This document shows positions 29,255 through 38,493 of a DNA stretch of 54,525 bases, in pieces; position 1 is the first letter of the stretch; the number at the start of each line of letters is the position of its first letter. The DNA is from Rhodocyclaceae bacterium. Lineage in GTDB: Bacteria; Pseudomonadota; Gammaproteobacteria; Burkholderiales; Rhodocyclaceae. The position numbers and the translations under genes were made by a program. Under the pieces are notes generated by a model. It saw nothing but the letters and a program-made list of their open reading frames with translations. It was not told where the DNA came from and searched no databases. The stretch covers positions 1-54,525 of the forward strand of contig JAABQX010000006.1 of NCBI GenBank assembly GCA_011391215.1, in the 5' to 3' direction.

Positions 29255-30516
29255 GATCGAGGAATGTGTCCGGGTAAAAGAGGCGGTTGAGTTGCTTTGA
29301 GATAGTCGAGCACGCCTCGAGCGGCGACGCGACCGCTGGCCAGGCAAGCGGTGAGCAGGTAGCCACCGGTCGGCGCTTCCCAGTCGAGCATTTCGCCGGC
29401 ACAGAAAACGCCGGGCAGCTTGTGCAGCATTAACGCATCCGTCAGTTCGTCAAAACGCACGCCGCCGGCCGTGCTGATGGCTTCGTCGATGGGGCGCGGG
29501 GCACTTAGCGTGAGCGGCAACGCCTTGAGCAATGCCGCGAGTTGCGCGGGATCATCCAGTTGTGCGGCGCTGGCGACTTCGCGCAGCAGGCCCGCCTTGA
29601 CGCCTGTGATGCCGGCGCGGCGGCGCAGGTGGTTGGCCAGCGAATCGCGCCCGCGAGGTTGCTGCAGGTCGGCGGTCAGGCGCGCCAATTCGCGGCCGGG
29701 CGCCAGGTCGATGCTGAGGGTGGCGTGACCGTTCCGTTCGATGGCATCGCGCAGCGGCGCGGAAAGTGCGTAGATCAGGCCGCCTTCGACTCCATGGCGT
29801 GTGACGATGAACTCTCCCTGCCGGCTGATGTTGCCGAAGCTGGCTGTCACGCCCTTGACGGGCTGGCCGGCGAAGCGGTTGCGCAGGTGTTCGCTCCAGG
29901 CGCAATCGAAGCCGCAATTGGCCGGGCGCAGCGGGGCGCTGTCGATACCGCGCGCGGCGAGCAGCGGCAGCCAGGCGCCGTCGGAACCGAGCCGCGCCCA
30001 GCTGCCGCCGCCCAGCGCCAGTACCACGATTGCCGTCTCGCCAGCGCCGACTTTTCTTTCACCATCGGGCGTGGCAAAGCGCAGCGTACCCTCCTCCGTC
30101 CAGCCCAGCCAGCGGTGTCGCGGATGAAAGCGCACGCCCTGCTCCCCCAGTCTCCGCAGCCAGGCGCGCAGCAGCGGTGCGGCTTTCATGCTCCTGGGAA
30201 AGACGCGGCCGGAACTGCCGACGAAGGTTTCGACGCCGAGACTATGCGCCCAATCGCGCAAGGCTTGCGGGCCGAAGTCACTCAGCCAGTGGGCGACGTT
30301 TTCCCGTTGCGGGCCATAGCGCCGGAGGAAGTCTGCAGCCGGTTCGGCATGCGTGAGATTAAGTCCGCCGATGCCGGCACGCAGCAGCTTGCGGCCGACC
30401 GAGGGCATGGCGTCATAGATATCGACCACGATTCCGGCGGCGCTGATGACTTCTGCCGCCATCAGCCCGGCGGGGCCGGCGCCGATGATCGTGACGGGCG
30501 GTGAGCTTGCGATTAT
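29251..30516 (-). CDS. HI0933/PP_4765-type FAD flavoprotein lacking a normal start codon
   Basis: This NAD(P)/FAD-dependent oxidoreductase belongs to the family with GRKLLRAGIGGLNLTHAEPA and GGVRFDELTDALM. The essential FAD loop TIIGAGPAGLMAAEV is encoded upstream of the first ATG (30462). Between that loop and the preceding in-frame TAA (30523-30525, the stop of the PH-domain gene) there is no ATG, GTG or TTG; ATA at 30514-30516 stands where a start is expected. Either a rare start is used or ATG mutated to ATA. A copy of the 24-bp repeat is read as KVGAGETA before IVVLALGGGSWARLG. The substrate is unknown. Confidence 0.72.
   Translation of the reverse strand: MIASSPPVTIIGAGPAGLMAAEVISAAGIVVDIYDAMPSVGRKLLRAGIGGLNLTHAEPAADFLRRYGPQRENVAHWLSDFGPQALRDWAHSLGVETFVGSSGRVFPRSMKAAPLLRAWLRRLGEQGVRFHPRHRWLGWTEEGTLRFATPDGERKVGAGETAIVVLALGGGSWARLGSDGAWLPLLAARGIDSAPLRPANCGFDCAWSEHLRNRFAGQPVKGVTASFGNISRQGEFIVTRHGVEGGLIYALSAPLRDAIERNGHATLSIDLAPGRELARLTADLQQPRGRDSLANHLRRRAGITGVKAGLLREVASAAQLDDPAQLAALLKALPLTLSAPRPIDEAISTAGGVRFDELTDALMLHKLPGVFCAGEMLDWEAPTGGYLLTACLASGRVAARGVLDYLKATQPPLLPGHIPRS
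30032..30055 (-). repeat. Dispersed 24-bp core repeat, copy 7 (inside flavoprotein gene)
   Basis: GCCGTCTCGCC followed by AGCGCCGACTTTT has one mismatch to the core. It is sense to the gene and translated as KVGAGETA. Confidence 0.88.
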
Positions 30517-30522
30517 TTGCGC

Positions 30523-30924
30523 TTACCGGTTTTTTCTGCGGTGTTCATCAATCAGGTCCCGAACCTGTTGCGGATGCGGGATGCCTGCCACCGAAATTTC
30601 GATGCCTTCCTGGCCGGAAGTCGAAATGGCAATGGTGCCGACATCGAACAGGCGCTGGAAAAAGCTTTGGTCAAGCTGCACGTTGCGAATGTCGGTGTGA
30701 AAAACCTCGTTCGTGTATTTGGAAAGAATCCCCTTGCGCAGTGTGATGCGCTCGTTCGTAACCGTGAGCTTGGTGCCAAGTGTTTGCACCCACCAGACCA
30801 GCAGGATGACCAGTCCGAGCCCGAATGCGGCGATCAGGATGACGCTGAGGATGAACAGGAAGGGGTGATTCCTGAACATCGCGGGATGTTCTTCATACAG
30901 GACTTGTTCTTCCATTTGTTCCAT
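30523..30924 (-). CDS. PH-domain (YdbS/DUF304-type) membrane protein
   Basis: The 133-residue protein has one long hydrophobic segment (FLFILSVILIAAFGLGLVIL) and then a bacterial pleckstrin-homology-like domain (LTVTNERITLRKGILSKYTN, VFHTDIRNVQLDQSFFQRLF, DVGTIAISTSG). The family is membrane-associated and of unknown specific function. Its TAA is in the same frame as the downstream flavoprotein, with no gap between the two frames. Confidence 0.85.
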   Translation of the reverse strand: MEQMEEQVLYEEHPAMFRNHPFLFILSVILIAAFGLGLVILLVWWVQTLGTKLTVTNERITLRKGILSKYTNEVFHTDIRNVQLDQSFFQRLFDVGTIAISTSGQEGIEISVAGIPHPQQVRDLIDEHRRKNR

Positions 30925-30960
30925 TTGGCTCTCCGGGCAGAATTTGCAGGCGCGATGATT

Positions 30961-33900
30961 TTACTGCTGTGCCGGCGGCTCCTTCTCGGCGGTAATTTCG
31001 CTGGCCAACTCGCTGGCAACTGAGGGCGCGCCTTCCATCCAGGCTTCCGGCGCACGGCGCAAATCGAGCGTTAGCGGGTAATCGGGATTGCGGCCTTCGC
31101 GACGGAGGTGCATGGCTCCGGGCGTGTGGCCGTGGTTCCAGAAACGCGCGACGCGGCGGGCTTCGGCTTCATTGGCATTCACCGGGAAGGTGTCGTAGTT
31201 ACGGCCGCCGGGATGGGCGACATGGTAGGTGCAGCCGCCGATCGAACGGCCGCTCCAGCTATCTACCAGGTCGAATACCAGCGGTGCCTGCACGTCGATG
31301 GTCGGGTGCAGGCCGGAGGGCGGGCACCAGGCACGGTAGCGCACGCCGGCGACAAACTCGCCGCGTGTGCCGGTGGGCGTGAGCGGCAGCGGCCGGCCGT
31401 TGCAGGTGACGATATGGCGCGTGTCGTGCATGTGGCGCACCTTGACCTGCAGGCGTTCGACCGAGGAATCGACGTAGCGTGCCGTCCCGCCGGCGCCGAC
31501 TTCTTCGCCGAGCACATGCCAGGGTTCGATGGCCTGACGCAGTTCGATCTCGACGCCGTGATAAACGACGGTGCCGAAGCGCGGAAAACGGAATTCGAGG
31601 AAGGGCGCGAACCAGTCGAATTCGAAGGCATAGCCGGCACGCTGCAGGTCCAGCACTACGTCGCGCATGTCCTGCGCCACGTAATGCGGCAGCATGAAGC
31701 GGTCGTGCAGTTCAGTGCCCCAGCGCATCAGGCTGCCCTGATAGGGTTTCTGCCAGAAGCGCGCGACCAGCGCGCGCAACAGCAACATCTGCAACAGCAA
31801 CATCTGCGCGTGCGGCGGCATCTCGAAGCCGCGGAACTCGATGAGGCCGAGCCGGCCGGTGGCGCTGTCGGGCGAATACAGCTTGTCGATGCAGAACTCG
31901 GCGCGGTGCGTGTTGCCGGAGAGATCGATGAGCAGGTTACGCAGCAGGCGATCCACCAGCCAAGGCTGCAGTGACTCTTCACCGGCTTTGAGTTTTTCCG
32001 CCATTTGCTGGAAAGCGATTTCCAGCTCGTAAAGGCTTTCGTGACGTGCCTCGTCGACGCGCGGCGCCTGGCTGGTGGGGCCGATGAACAGGCCGGAGAA
32101 CAGGTAGGAGAGCGCGGGGTGATGTTGCCAGTAAGTGATCAAACTCATCAGCAGGTCGGGCCGGCGCAGGCAGGGCGAGTCGGCGGGGGTGGCCGCGCCC
32201 AGCGTGACGTGGTTGCCGCCGCCGGTGCCGGTATGGCGGCCGTCGAGCATGAACTTTTCGGTACCGAGGCGGGTCAGGCGTGCTTCCTCGTAGAGTGTCT
32301 GGGTGTTCTCGACCAGTTGTGTCCAGGCACTCGTGGGATGGATGTTCACTTCGATCACGCCGGGGTCGGGCGTGATGCGGAATTCCTTGAGGCGTGGATC
32401 GGACGGCGGCGTGTAGCCTTCGAGTCGCAGCGGCAAGTCGAGCGCGGCGGCAGTGGTTTCGATGGCGGTTAGCAGAGTAATGAAGTCTTCCAGCAAGGGG
32501 ATCGGTGGCAGGAAGACGCACAGAATGCCGTCGCGCACTTCGGCGCAGAGGGCGGTATGCACGATTTCCTTGGGTGCGTAGCTGTCTTTGAGCTTCGATT
32601 TGGGCGGACTTGCTGTTGTGGTATCGGGCAGTGCATCGGGCGTATCGAAGGGATCGCGGCCGACCTCCTCTTCTTTCTCGCCGGGGGCCACCCAGGGCAG
32701 CGAGGCCAGCGGCAGGCGCAGGCCGAGCGGCGAATCGCCGGGAATCAGGTACAGATGTTCACGCTTCAATGGCCACGGGCTGGAACGAAAGCGTATGGAA
32801 AAGTCGGCGCTGGCGGGACGGCGCCCCTTGTTTGTCGGGGCGGGCGGCAGGGCTTTCAGCGGCAGCACATAGCCCGCTGCCGCGCCAAGCCCACGCTCGA
32901 TCAGCTTGGCAACGCGCCGGCGCTCGTCAGGGGCTTTCAGATCGAACTTGAGCGGATCGAAATTCTCCGGCCAGCGCTGTTCCTCGTCGATGATGCGGGT
33001 GACGTCCTCGAAGGCGGGGATGACGAAGTTTTCGTCGATCCCGAGTTCCTGCGCCAGGTGTTGAATGAAGGTTTTGGCGTCTTCCGCCGTCTGCGCGCCG
33101 GCGCCGTCCGTCGTCACCAGCAGCTTGCGGTTGTTCCACAAGGGCTTGCCGTCGGTACGCCAGTAGCAGCCGAGCGCCCAGCGCGGCAGCGGTTCGCCGG
33201 GATACCACTTGCCCTGGCCGTAATGTAGCATCGCGCCCGGCGCGAAATGGCCTTGCAGGCGGTTGAGCAGGTCGCCCGCCAGTTCGCGCTTTTTGTCTGA
33301 GAGCGCAGTGAAATTCCACTCCGGTCCCTCCATATCGTCGATTGAGACGAAAGTCGGCTCGCCGCCCATGGTCAGGCGCACATCGTGTTTAGCCAGTTCG
33401 GCATCGACCTGGTGGCCGAGGTCGAGCAGCGCCTGCCATTGCGCTTCGGTGTAGGGCTGGGTGACGCGTGGATCTTCGTGGATGCGCGTGACCTGCATGG
33501 CGAAGTCGAAGTGTGTCTCGCAGACTTCGGTACCGCCGATCACCGGCGCGGCCGAGGACGGCATGGCCGTGCAGGCGAGCGGAATGTGGCCCTCGCCGGC
33601 CAGCAGGCCCGAGGTCGGGTCGAGGCCGATCCAGCCGGCGCCGGGGATGAACACTTCTGTCCAGGCGTGCAGGTCGGTGAAGTCGTGGTCGGTGCCCGAG
33701 GGGCCGTCGAGCGCCTTGACATCGGCCTTCAGCTGGATCAGATAGCCCGAGGCGAAGCGCGCCGCGAGGCCGAGATGACGCAGCGCCTGCACCAGCAGCC
33801 AGGCCGAATCGCGACAGGAGCCGCGCTTCAGCGTCAGCGTTTGTTCCGGTGTCTGCACACCGGCTTCGAGGCGCACGATGTAACCGACATCACCCTGCAC

Positions 33901-34365
33901 GCGCTGGTTGATGCCGACCAGCATGTCGATGGTGCGCATTTCCGCGCCGAGCAGTTCCGTCCGCGTGCGCGCCAGCCAGTCGGCCAACAGGGGCGTGGCG
34001 GGGTCGACTTCGAGATAGGGCCCCAACTCGCGCTTCAGGCCTTCCGGATATTGAAAGGGAAACTTCTCTGAAGCTTCGTCGATGAAAAAATCGAAGGGGT
34101 TGATCACCGTCATGTCGGCCACCAGGTCGACGGTAATTTCCAGGGCTGCCGCCTTTTCCGGGAAGACCAGGCGCGCCACCCAGTTGCCGAACGGATCCTG
34201 CTGCCAATTCAGAAAATGGCCGGCGGGTGCGATGTTCAGCGAATAGCTGTGGATGGGGGTGCGGCTGTGCGCGGCAGGGCGCAGTCTGATCTCGTGCGGC
34301 CAGAGACTGACGGCGCGATCAAAACTGTAGCGGGTGGTGTGCCGCAGGGCGACTCGGATGGACAT
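30961..34365 (-). CDS. Transglutaminase-like protease fused to DUF2126 (Anbu cluster)
   Basis: The 1134-residue protein has an N-terminal bacterial transglutaminase-like beta-propeptide and a papain-fold domain with a predicted triad of Cys184 (LKRGSCRDSAW), His233 (DLHAWTEVF) and Asp249. A very long DUF2126 domain follows (GGEPTFVSIDDMEGPEWNF, GGGNHVTLGAATPADSPCLR, YVDSSVERLQVKV, HPGGRNYDTFPVNANEAE). Such proteins accompany Anbu, ATP-grasp and alpha-E genes, as here. Two copies of the 24-bp repeat lie inside, translated in different frames as EVGAGGTA and RRPASADF. The ATG is at 34365; Anbu is upstream on the same strand. Confidence 0.92.
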   Translation of the reverse strand: MSIRVALRHTTRYSFDRAVSLWPHEIRLRPAAHSRTPIHSYSLNIAPAGHFLNWQQDPFGNWVARLVFPEKAAALEITVDLVADMTVINPFDFFIDEASEKFPFQYPEGLKRELGPYLEVDPATPLLADWLARTRTELLGAEMRTIDMLVGINQRVQGDVGYIVRLEAGVQTPEQTLTLKRGSCRDSAWLLVQALRHLGLAARFASGYLIQLKADVKALDGPSGTDHDFTDLHAWTEVFIPGAGWIGLDPTSGLLAGEGHIPLACTAMPSSAAPVIGGTEVCETHFDFAMQVTRIHEDPRVTQPYTEAQWQALLDLGHQVDAELAKHDVRLTMGGEPTFVSIDDMEGPEWNFTALSDKKRELAGDLLNRLQGHFAPGAMLHYGQGKWYPGEPLPRWALGCYWRTDGKPLWNNRKLLVTTDGAGAQTAEDAKTFIQHLAQELGIDENFVIPAFEDVTRIIDEEQRWPENFDPLKFDLKAPDERRRVAKLIERGLGAAAGYVLPLKALPPAPTNKGRRPASADFSIRFRSSPWPLKREHLYLIPGDSPLGLRLPLASLPWVAPGEKEEEVGRDPFDTPDALPDTTTASPPKSKLKDSYAPKEIVHTALCAEVRDGILCVFLPPIPLLEDFITLLTAIETTAAALDLPLRLEGYTPPSDPRLKEFRITPDPGVIEVNIHPTSAWTQLVENTQTLYEEARLTRLGTEKFMLDGRHTGTGGGNHVTLGAATPADSPCLRRPDLLMSLITYWQHHPALSYLFSGLFIGPTSQAPRVDEARHESLYELEIAFQQMAEKLKAGEESLQPWLVDRLLRNLLIDLSGNTHRAEFCIDKLYSPDSATGRLGLIEFRGFEMPPHAQMLLLQMLLLRALVARFWQKPYQGSLMRWGTELHDRFMLPHYVAQDMRDVVLDLQRAGYAFEFDWFAPFLEFRFPRFGTVVYHGVEIELRQAIEPWHVLGEEVGAGGTARYVDSSVERLQVKVRHMHDTRHIVTCNGRPLPLTPTGTRGEFVAGVRYRAWCPPSGLHPTIDVQAPLVFDLVDSWSGRSIGGCTYHVAHPGGRNYDTFPVNANEAEARRVARFWNHGHTPGAMHLRREGRNPDYPLTLDLRRAPEAWMEGAPSVASELASEITAEKEPPAQQ
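31481..31503 (-). repeat. Dispersed 24-bp core repeat, copy 8 (inside transglutaminase/DUF2126 gene)
   Basis: GCCGTCCCGCC followed by GGCGCCGACTTC is sense to the gene and read as [11 protein letters not shown] just before YVDSSVERLQV. Part of this match may be native, since relatives as I remember them have a GGT-xRYVDSS segment here. Confidence 0.7.
32799..32822 (+). repeat. Dispersed 24-bp core repeat, copy 9 (inside transglutaminase/DUF2126 gene)
   Basis: This is a perfect core, antisense to the gene and read as [10 protein letters not shown]. It lies in the linker between the ALPPAPTNK segment and SSPWPLKREHLY. Confidence 0.92.
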
Positions 34366-34453
34366 GGGGAACGACCGCGAAAGAAGTTGATCTTGAACCC
34401 ATGCAATGAACGTGCCGCCTTGGTATCGCGTGGCGGTACGCGGCGGATTATTC

Positions 34454-35233
34454 TTAGCCCGAAGGGAAATTGACGACCCGGCTTGGCTCCATCGAACTCT
34501 TTTCGGGAGATTCCCAGTCGAAGCGCGGCAGGTTCTGCAATGCGTTCATCAAACCTTCGTTCCAGCGTTCCGACAACTGGCGGGCAAAGGGGTCATCCTC
34601 GCTGAAATAAATGCGCCGGCCGGCGGTGAGGCTGTCGCGCTCGTAGATCAGCATTTCGACCGGCGGGCCGACCGTCAGGTTGCTGCGGATGGTCGAATTC
34701 ATTGACACCAGCGCGCAGCGGGCGGCGGGAGCCAGCGCCACGTCGCGCTTGATGACGCGATCGAGGATCGGCTTGCCGTACTTGATCTCGCCGATCTGCA
34801 GGAAAGGATGCTCCCTCGATTCGTGGATGTAGTTGCCCTGCGGATACACCATGAACATTTCCGGCGCCTGCCCGACGAGTTGCCCGGCGAGGATGAAGGT
34901 CGCTTCGAAATTGGTGGTGCCGGTGTCGCGCGTCGAATGCAGCTTTTGCACCTGCGTGCTGATCATGCCGAGGTAGTCGGCCGCCTCCTGCATGTTGCAG
35001 ACCGACAGCAGGTTCGGTGTCAGTGCTGCGGCGATGTCGCTGTTAATCTTCTTGACGACGGCCTGCGTCGTGGCGAGATTGCCGGCCGAGAGCAGTACGA
35101 ACATCCGGTTACCCGGCCAGACGAAATTGTGCATCTTCGAATAGACGCTGACATTGTCGGTGCCTGCGTTGGTGCGCGAATCCGAACAAAGGACAAGGCC
35201 TTCATTGACGTTGATGGCGAGGCAATAGGTCAT
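34454..35233 (-). CDS. Anbu, proteasome-type ancestral beta subunit (BPH) peptidase
   Basis: The 259-residue protein has the Ntn-hydrolase fold of proteasome beta subunits. After removal of Met the N-terminus would be Thr2 (MTYCLAINVNEGLVLCSDSR), the expected nucleophile. The fold motifs SDSRTNAGTDNVS, VLLSAGNLATTQAVV and RCALVSMNSTIRSNLTVGPP fit Anbu rather than HslV, and there is no HslU gene nearby. It is divergent from the ATP-grasp/alpha-E pair across an 85-bp gap and precedes the transglutaminase gene, the conserved Anbu neighbourhood. Confidence 0.92.
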   Translation of the reverse strand: MTYCLAINVNEGLVLCSDSRTNAGTDNVSVYSKMHNFVWPGNRMFVLLSAGNLATTQAVVKKINSDIAAALTPNLLSVCNMQEAADYLGMISTQVQKLHSTRDTGTTNFEATFILAGQLVGQAPEMFMVYPQGNYIHESREHPFLQIGEIKYGKPILDRVIKRDVALAPAARCALVSMNSTIRSNLTVGPPVEMLIYERDSLTAGRRIYFSEDDPFARQLSERWNEGLMNALQNLPRFDWESPEKSSMEPSRVVNFPSG

Positions 35234-35318
35234 GGCTCGAGTGCCTTAAAGGAATAGTTTGAATTGTATGCGCTTGCGATCACTTGCGGGCTGGCGCGTT
35301 TGTTGCGTAGCCGCATGC

Positions 35319-36770
35319 ATGTCTATCGAACTTCACAACTATCCGCAGCCCGCCACCTACGACGAGTTGATTGATGATCAACTTCAACCCCGTCCGGCGG
35401 CACGTACGCTGTTCGGCTATCTCGACCGGCTCGGCACCACCGAGCTGATGGCGCGGCGAGAGGCTGTCGACGCCGCCATCATGGCGATGGGCATTACCTT
35501 TACCGTGTATAGCGAGGCGGGCAACATCGACCGCGCCTGGCCTTTCGATCTCGTGCCGCGCACCATGTCGCTCAAGGAATGGAAGCGCATCGATGCCGGT
35601 TTGAAGCAGCGCCTGACCGCGCTCAATCTCTTCATCAACGATCTCTACAACGACCAGAAAATCGTCAAGGACGGCGTGTTTCCGATTGAAGTGCTGGAGG
35701 GCTCGAAGAACTTCCGCGCGCAATGCAAGGGCATGACGCCCCGTTTTGGGGTGTGGGCGCATGTTTGCGGCACTGATCTGGTGCGCGATAGCGATGGCAC
35801 CGTGTATGTGCTGGAAGACAACCTGCGCGTGCCGTCCGGCGTTTCCTACATGCTGGAAAACCGCGAGCTGATGAAGCGGCTGTTTCCCGAACTCTTCAAG
35901 TCGAGCGATATCCTGCCGATCGACGACTACCCGACGCAGCTGTTTGACACGCTCGCTGCGTTGTCGCCCCGTCCCGGTGACCGCCCCGTCGTTGTCGTGC
36001 TGACGCCGGGTATCTACAACTCGGCCTATTTCGAGCACAGTTACCTCGCGCAGAAAATGGGCGCGATTCTCGTCGAAGGTTCTGATCTGGTCGTGCAGGC
36101 CGACGACTGCGTTTATATGAAGACGATTTCCGGTTTGCGGCGAGTCGATGTGATTTATCGCCGCATCGACGATGATTTCCTCGATCCCGAGGCCTTCCGG
36201 CCCGACTCGGCTCTTGGTGTGCCCGGCCTGATGCGCGCCTGGCGCGCCGGCAATGTCGGCATCGCCAACGCGCCCGGCGCCGGCGTGGCCGACGACAAGG
36301 TGGTGTATACCTTCGTGCCGCAGATCATCAAGTACTACCTCGACCAGGAGGCGATCCTGCCCAACGTGCCGAGCTTCATGTGCATGGTTGCAGACCAGCG
36401 CGACCACGTCCTGGCCAATCTCGACAAGCTGGTGGTCAAGCCGGCCAACGAGTCGGGCGGCTACGGCATGCTGATCGGCCCGCGCGCCGCGCCTGAAGAA
36501 CGCGCCAAGTTCGCCGATCTGATCCGCGCCAATCCGCGCAACTACATGGCGCAGCCGACGCTGTCGATTTCCACCGCGCCGACGCTGATCGACGACAAGC
36601 TGGCGCCGCGCCATCTCGACCTGCGCCCCTTCGTGCTGCAGTCGGACAAGCTGTATGCCACGACCGGCGGCCTGACGCGCGTGGCGTTGCGCGAAGGTTC
36701 GCTGGTGGTCAATTCATCCCAGGGTGGCGGCAGCAAGGACACCTGGATCATCAATACCGGGGAAGCATGA
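35319..36770 (+). CDS. Circularly permuted ATP-grasp protein (Anbu cluster)
   Basis: The 483-residue protein belongs to the circularly permuted ATP-grasp type 2 family (formerly DUF404/DUF407), proposed to form peptide-like amide bonds. Segments such as RFGVWAHVCGTDLVRDSDGT, YVLEDNLRVPSGVSYMLENR, DDFLDPEAFRPDS and KPANESGGYGMLIGP match the family's ATP- and metal-binding parts. The ATG at 35319 (MSIELHNYPQPATYDELIDD) fits family length; the open frame begins 60 nt earlier with a cysteine-rich leader judged non-coding. No strong ribosome binding site is visible, so the start is uncertain. It overlaps the alpha-E gene by 4 nt. Confidence 0.9.
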   Translation: MSIELHNYPQPATYDELIDDQLQPRPAARTLFGYLDRLGTTELMARREAVDAAIMAMGITFTVYSEAGNIDRAWPFDLVPRTMSLKEWKRIDAGLKQRLTALNLFINDLYNDQKIVKDGVFPIEVLEGSKNFRAQCKGMTPRFGVWAHVCGTDLVRDSDGTVYVLEDNLRVPSGVSYMLENRELMKRLFPELFKSSDILPIDDYPTQLFDTLAALSPRPGDRPVVVVLTPGIYNSAYFEHSYLAQKMGAILVEGSDLVVQADDCVYMKTISGLRRVDVIYRRIDDDFLDPEAFRPDSALGVPGLMRAWRAGNVGIANAPGAGVADDKVVYTFVPQIIKYYLDQEAILPNVPSFMCMVADQRDHVLANLDKLVVKPANESGGYGMLIGPRAAPEERAKFADLIRANPRNYMAQPTLSISTAPTLIDDKLAPRHLDLRPFVLQSDKLYATTGGLTRVALREGSLVVNSSQGGGSKDTWIINTGEA

Positions 36771-37720
36771 TGCTGTCGCGCGTTGCCGAAAACCTCTACT
36801 GGATGGGTCGCTACCTCGAGCGCGCCGAGAACACTGCGCGCTTCATCAACAGCACAACACAGGTGCTGCTCGACCTGCCGCGCGATGCCGCGTTCGGCTG
36901 GGATGTACTGCTCAAAGTCGCCGGAGTTGATCATGAGTTTGCCACTCGCTACCAGCGGGCCGATGAAGACAGCCTGATGCCCTTCCTCATCGAGGACGAA
37001 AAAAATCCCAGCTCGATCCTGTCGAGCATCCACAATGCGCGCGAAAACGCCCGCACCGTGCGCGAAGTGCTGCCGATGGAACTCTGGGAGCGCATCAACA
37101 GCCTCTACCTGTATATCCGTGAGAATGCCGCACGCGCCAAACAGGGACGCGGCCCGCGCAACGAAGTGCTGCTCGGCGTGATCGGCCGGCGCGAGTCGAT
37201 CATCGGGCTGCTTACCGGCTCGATGAGCCGCGACATCGCCTACCAGCTCATCAAGCTGGGCCGCAATCTCGAACGGGCGGACATGACCACGCGCATCGTC
37301 GACGTCAATTCGGCGGTACAACTGCCCGCCGACCCCGCCCTGGCTTCACTCACCTCGCTGCGCATGTGGATCAGCTCGCTGAACGCCTTGTCGGCCTACC
37401 AGATGTACCGCAACCACGTCGGCGTACATGTGCGCGCCAACGACGTTGTCAATTACCTGCTCAAGAACCCCCACTTCCCGCGCACCGTGCTGCATTGCCT
37501 GGCCGAAATCGAAGGCTGCCTGTCAGTGCTGCCCGACCACGGCGCGGCGATGAAAAAGGTGCGCCAGGCCTGGCGCCGCGTTGAGGCTATGCAACTCGAT
37601 GACCTCAAGCCGGTGGTGCTGCACGAATATCTCGATCAGGTGCAGAGAGATCTGGGAGACGTCCACAGTGCGGTGGCCAGGCAGTACTTCCATTTGCACC
37701 ACCAGGCAAGCGAGCAATAA
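36767..37720 (+). CDS. Alpha-E domain protein (Anbu cluster)
   Basis: The 317-residue all-helical alpha-E (DUF403) protein has the typical start MLSRVAENLYWMGRYLERAE and LLTGSMSRDIAYQLIKLGRN. In known clusters it accompanies the circularly permuted ATP-grasp enzyme. It is translated from ATGA overlapping the ATP-grasp stop. Its TAA is followed by AAGTCGGCGG, a partial match to the dispersed core repeat. Confidence 0.92.
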   Translation: MMLSRVAENLYWMGRYLERAENTARFINSTTQVLLDLPRDAAFGWDVLLKVAGVDHEFATRYQRADEDSLMPFLIEDEKNPSSILSSIHNARENARTVREVLPMELWERINSLYLYIRENAARAKQGRGPRNEVLLGVIGRRESIIGLLTGSMSRDIAYQLIKLGRNLERADMTTRIVDVNSAVQLPADPALASLTSLRMWISSLNALSAYQMYRNHVGVHVRANDVVNYLLKNPHFPRTVLHCLAEIEGCLSVLPDHGAAMKKVRQAWRRVEAMQLDDLKPVVLHEYLDQVQRDLGDVHSAVARQYFHLHHQASEQ

Positions 37721-37776
37721 AAGTCGGCGGCTGCTGCGCCTCGATGCGCGAGGGAGCGGGCCTGCCGGTCATTTGC

Positions 37777-38364
37777 TCAGGCGTTCAACATGCGCTCGAC
37801 GTAACGGGCGATCAGGTCGACTTCGAGATTGACACGCGATCCCGCTGCCAGGCGCTTGAGCGTTGTCGCCTCAACGGTGTGCGGAATCAGGTTGATCGAA
37901 AACGTGCTGCCCTTCACTTTGTTGGTGGTGAGAGACACGCCATCGACGGTGATCGAACCCTTGCGCGCGATGTACTTTGCGAGGTTTTTCGGTGCCTTGA
38001 TGACCAGTTTATGCGATTCACCGATCGGCTCGAATTTGGTCACCGCGCCGACGCCATCGACATGGCCGGAGACGAGATGGCCACCGATGAAGTCGGAAAG
38101 CCGCATCGCCTTCTCGAGATTCACCTCGCCGCCGAGCAGATCGAGCCCGACCGTGCAATTCAGCGTTTCCTTCGAAACATCGACCTGATAACTGCTTTTC
38201 TTTTTGGCGATAACGGTCAGGCAGACGCCGCCATGGGCGATTGAGTCACCCAACGCCACATTGGCGAGTTTGAGGCTGGGCGCCTCGACGGTGATGCGCA
38301 GGCCCTGTTCCAGAGGCTGCAGGTGGGTGATCTTGCCGGTGGTGGCGACGATGCCTGTGAACAT
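37777..38364 (-). CDS. ribE: RibE, riboflavin synthase alpha chain
   Basis: This enzyme dismutates two lumazine molecules to riboflavin. The 195-residue protein has the start MFTGIVATTGKITHLQPLEQ and two tandem lumazine-binding barrels, the first with SIAHGGVCLTV and the second with SITVDGVSLTTNK. It lies alone, 14 kb from ribBA-ribH, so the riboflavin genes are split. Confidence 0.95.
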   Translation of the reverse strand: MFTGIVATTGKITHLQPLEQGLRITVEAPSLKLANVALGDSIAHGGVCLTVIAKKKSSYQVDVSKETLNCTVGLDLLGGEVNLEKAMRLSDFIGGHLVSGHVDGVGAVTKFEPIGESHKLVIKAPKNLAKYIARKGSITVDGVSLTTNKVKGSTFSINLIPHTVEATTLKRLAAGSRVNLEVDLIARYVERMLNA

Positions 38365-38493
38365 GATGGAGTCCTGGAAAAATGAAAATTAAGAATTGCT
38401 GTGCCAAACAGCTTACCTACTTTGTCACGTTTGATGGTCATTGCCTTGTCGGCCGTTACGCGCAAAGCTTGTTACATGCAAACGTCAGGAGTG

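Noticed and set aside
35280-36614. Long open frame antisense to the ATP-grasp gene
   Set aside because: It mirrors the codon structure of the sense gene in GC-rich DNA and resembles no protein family; the sense frame is clearly the real gene.
37718-37730. Partial match to the core repeat after the alpha-E gene
   Set aside because: Only about 11 bases match (AAAAGTCGGCG) and the right half is missing. It is mentioned as a possible truncated copy but not counted as a full repeat.
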